Shown one piece after another: positions 33,435 to 33,489 of a DNA stretch of 33,489 bases (positions are counted from its first letter, which is position 1; each line of letters opens with the position of its first letter). The DNA comes from Aestuariivita sp. Lineage in GTDB: Bacteria > Pseudomonadota > Alphaproteobacteria > Rhodobacterales > Rhodobacteraceae. The stretch spans positions 1 through 33,489 of the forward strand of contig JAPORY010000088.1 of assembly GCA_026709985.1 (NCBI GenBank), written 5' to 3'. The position numbers and the translations under genes were made by a program. The notes below the pieces were generated by a model. That model saw nothing but the letters and a program-made list of their open reading frames with translations. It searched no databases and was not told the origin of the DNA.

Positions 33435-33489
33435 TTACGCGCCGGCGGCGGCCATCACCTCCTGCGGGGTACGATACCCCAAGACCTTC
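33435..33489 (-). CDS. IS30-like transposase, C-terminal end, cut by window edge
   Basis: Reading leftward from the window edge, the last codons give KVLGYRTPQEVMAAAGA and TAA. The K-x-LG-[YFW]-x-TP-x-E motif at the very C-terminus is typical of IS30-family (and some related) transposases. Only 17 residues are visible, so integrity cannot be judged. The surrounding DNA is much richer in G+C than the PGC, suggesting recent arrival. Confidence 0.5.
   Translation of the reverse strand, partial: KVLGYRTPQEVMAAAGA

Noticed and set aside
1-33489. CRISPR array or long tandem repeats
   Set aside because: I saw no regularly spaced direct repeats anywhere in the window.

Overview
The window carries about half of a photosynthesis gene cluster (PGC) from a bacteriochlorophyll a-producing purple bacterium, most likely an alphaproteobacterium. 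The evidence is the order crtC-crtD / crtE-crtF-bchC-bchX-bchY-bchZ-pufQ-pufB-pufA-pufL-pufM-pufC, the presence of pufQ, paired PpsR/CrtJ-type operators at the two key promoters, and divergent hemC/hemE nearby. By eye the DNA is near 50% G+C, except for a very GC-rich last ~200 bases. Nothing in the window fixes genus or habitat.

Left part (1-5340): an unrecognised gene fragment runs off the left edge. It is followed by the decayed remains of a FitAB/VapBC-type toxin-antitoxin pair, a serine protease with a DUF4214-like C-terminus, two protein-like fragments, and long stretches where I see no intact gene.

Middle (5341-12000): hemC (-) and hemE (+) are divergent and supply tetrapyrrole precursors. 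A tRNA-Met follows, and its 3' end is overlapped by the convergent 3' end of an RND efflux permease gene. The permease's membrane fusion protein lies upstream of it.

Accessory stretch (12001-17500): a broken AAA-type ATPase gene, a large inverted repeat, and the 3' scar of an IS200/IS605 tnpB element mark past mobile DNA. Next comes an intact three-gene minus-strand run: glyoxalase I, a TAT-exported gluconate 2-dehydrogenase subunit-3-like protein, and a GMC flavoprotein. A small ribbon-helix-helix protein gene precedes it.

PGC (17764-31446): crtD-crtC read leftward. crtE-crtF and then bchCXYZ-pufQBALMC read rightward. CrtE makes geranylgeranyl diphosphate, CrtC/D/F modify acyclic carotenoids, BchXYZ with BchC complete the bacteriochlorin ring, PufBA form LH1, PufLM form the reaction-centre core and PufC is the tetraheme electron donor. 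RNA hairpins lie between pufQ and pufB and between pufA and pufL, where puf mRNA is known to be differentially stabilised in relatives. crtA, crtI, crtB, bchFNBHLM, puhA and the PpsR gene are not in the window.

Right flank (31447-33489): no intact genes. It holds an unexplained open frame, a transposase-like C-terminal fragment, a perfect 38-bp GC palindrome and the C-terminus of an IS30-like transposase leaving the window. The photosynthesis genes therefore end immediately after pufC next to mobile-element debris.

I found no wholly new system. The best leads are the missing crtC start codon, the paired operators, the strong puf hairpin, the broken ATPase beside a tnpB scar, and the flavoprotein module next to the PGC.
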